Positions 6,873 through 7,395 of a DNA stretch of 7,395 nt are shown here, in pieces. The notes beneath the pieces are model-generated. The model did no database searches. It saw nothing but the letters and a program-made list of their open reading frames with translations, and was not told where the DNA came from. Position 1 is the stretch's first letter; every line of letters starts with the position of its first letter. The stretch comes from Flavobacteriaceae bacterium (lineage in GTDB: Bacteria > Bacteroidota > Bacteroidia > Flavobacteriales > Flavobacteriaceae): positions 1 through 7,395 of the forward strand of contig DAOVTF010000091.1 in NCBI GenBank assembly GCA_030633225.1, written 5' to 3'. Made by a program: the position numbers and the translations under genes.

Positions 6873-7395
6873 ATGAAAACAAAATTACTTTTACTAGCAT
6901 TATTATTGATTAACTTTTTTACCTATTCACAAAATACAACCATACCGGATGCAAATTTTGAACAGGCTTTAATTGATCTGGGTTATGATACTGCACCTAC
7001 CAATGGTATCGTACCAACAGCAAATATCAATAGCATTACTAATTTAGATGTTTCTAATAAAAGTATAGCTGACTTAACAGGTATTGAAGATTTTTCTGCT
7101 TTACAGATTCTAACCTGTAAAGATAATCAATTGACAAGTTTGGATATGAAAGACAATTCAAGTTTAATAGTTTTAGATGCGAAAAATAATCAATTAACAA
7201 GTTTAAATGTTACTCAAAATTCGATTTTGCAAGGTTTGTACATTCATGAAAATTCACTTTCAGGAATTGATGTTATGAGTAATCTTAATTTAAAAGTTCT
7301 AAATTGTAGTAAAAATCTGTTAACAGGATTAGATATTACCAATAATACAAAATTGGAAAATCTTTTTTGTAATACCAATCAAATACCCAGTTTGG
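6873..7395 (+). CDS. Secreted leucine-rich-repeat protein, 5' part (runs off the window)
   Basis: 174 complete codons are present and the frame is still open at the window edge. The signal peptide is short and strongly hydrophobic (M-K-T-K-L then Leu-rich to about residue 16), with probable cleavage after Ser19 in T-Y-S-Q. A short mature N-terminus with I-P-D-A-N-F-E-Q-A-L, a common opening in Bacteroidota repeat proteins, leads to leucine-rich repeats. Their consensus is L-x-x-L-x-C/A-x-x-N-x-L-T-x-L-D-x-x-x-N, with starts at Leu77, 98, 119, 140 and 161, exactly 21 residues apart. Such proteins usually act outside the cell in protein or surface binding, and in flavobacteria they often end in a type IX secretion sorting domain. 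That end is not in the window, so secretion by that route is an inference. The 112-bp gap from the previous gene suggests its own promoter. Confidence 0.88.
   Translation, partial: MKTKLLLLALLLINFFTYSQNTTIPDANFEQALIDLGYDTAPTNGIVPTANINSITNLDVSNKSIADLTGIEDFSALQILTCKDNQLTSLDMKDNSSLIVLDAKNNQLTSLNVTQNSILQGLYIHENSLSGIDVMSNLNLKVLNCSKNLLTGLDITNNTKLENLFCNTNQIPSL
7101..7395 (+). repeat. 63-nt coding repeats (leucine-rich repeat array)
   Basis: The repeat units start at 7101, 7164, 7227, 7290 and 7353 with a strict 63-nt period. The first two are close at DNA level: AATCAATTGACAAGTTTGGA near 7125 against AATCAATTAACAAGTTTAAA 63 nt later. Later units diverge in sequence but keep length and the Leu/Asn framework. 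The array continues beyond the window. Confidence 0.85.

Overview
The window is AT-rich chromosomal DNA, most likely from a member of the Bacteroidota close to the Flavobacteriaceae. Four things support this. No gene is preceded by a convincing Shine-Dalgarno sequence; the leaders are A-rich instead. The candidate -7 promoter elements resemble the TAnnTTTG type of this phylum. The secreted proteins belong to families typical of the group: a DUF4412-like protein and a protein with 21-residue leucine-rich repeats. The ribonucleotide reductase is a eukaryote-like NrdA/NrdB pair.

Layout from left to right. Positions 1-252 hold the last 83 codons of a RecB-family PD-(D/E)XK nuclease, cut by the window edge. 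An alpha/beta hydrolase (287-1129) follows after 34 bp and is probably in the same operon. A 412-bp gap (1130-1541) holds two consecutive hairpins, the second a good intrinsic terminator, and then a candidate promoter with a dyad in its spacer. Next come nrdB (1542-2513) and nrdA (2597-4996), which encode the radical-generating and catalytic subunits of an aerobic class I ribonucleotide reductase. All expected metal ligands, the radical tyrosine and the active-site cysteines are present. A perfect 20-bp hairpin (5001-5045) separates nrdA from a convergent lipoprotein gene of unknown function (5050-5766, minus strand). A 119-bp divergent intergenic region then leads to a secreted DUF4412-like protein (5886-6761). 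The last gene starts at 6873 and runs off the right edge; it encodes a secreted leucine-rich-repeat protein.

The left half is housekeeping: DNA repair, a hydrolase and dNTP synthesis. The right half encodes envelope or secreted proteins with no visible link to nucleotide metabolism. I see no mobile element, CRISPR array, tRNA, rRNA, defence cluster or broken gene, and no evidence for a new biological system. The points most worth a second look are the two-hairpin element before the nrd promoter, the dyad in that promoter, and the uncharacterised lipoprotein.
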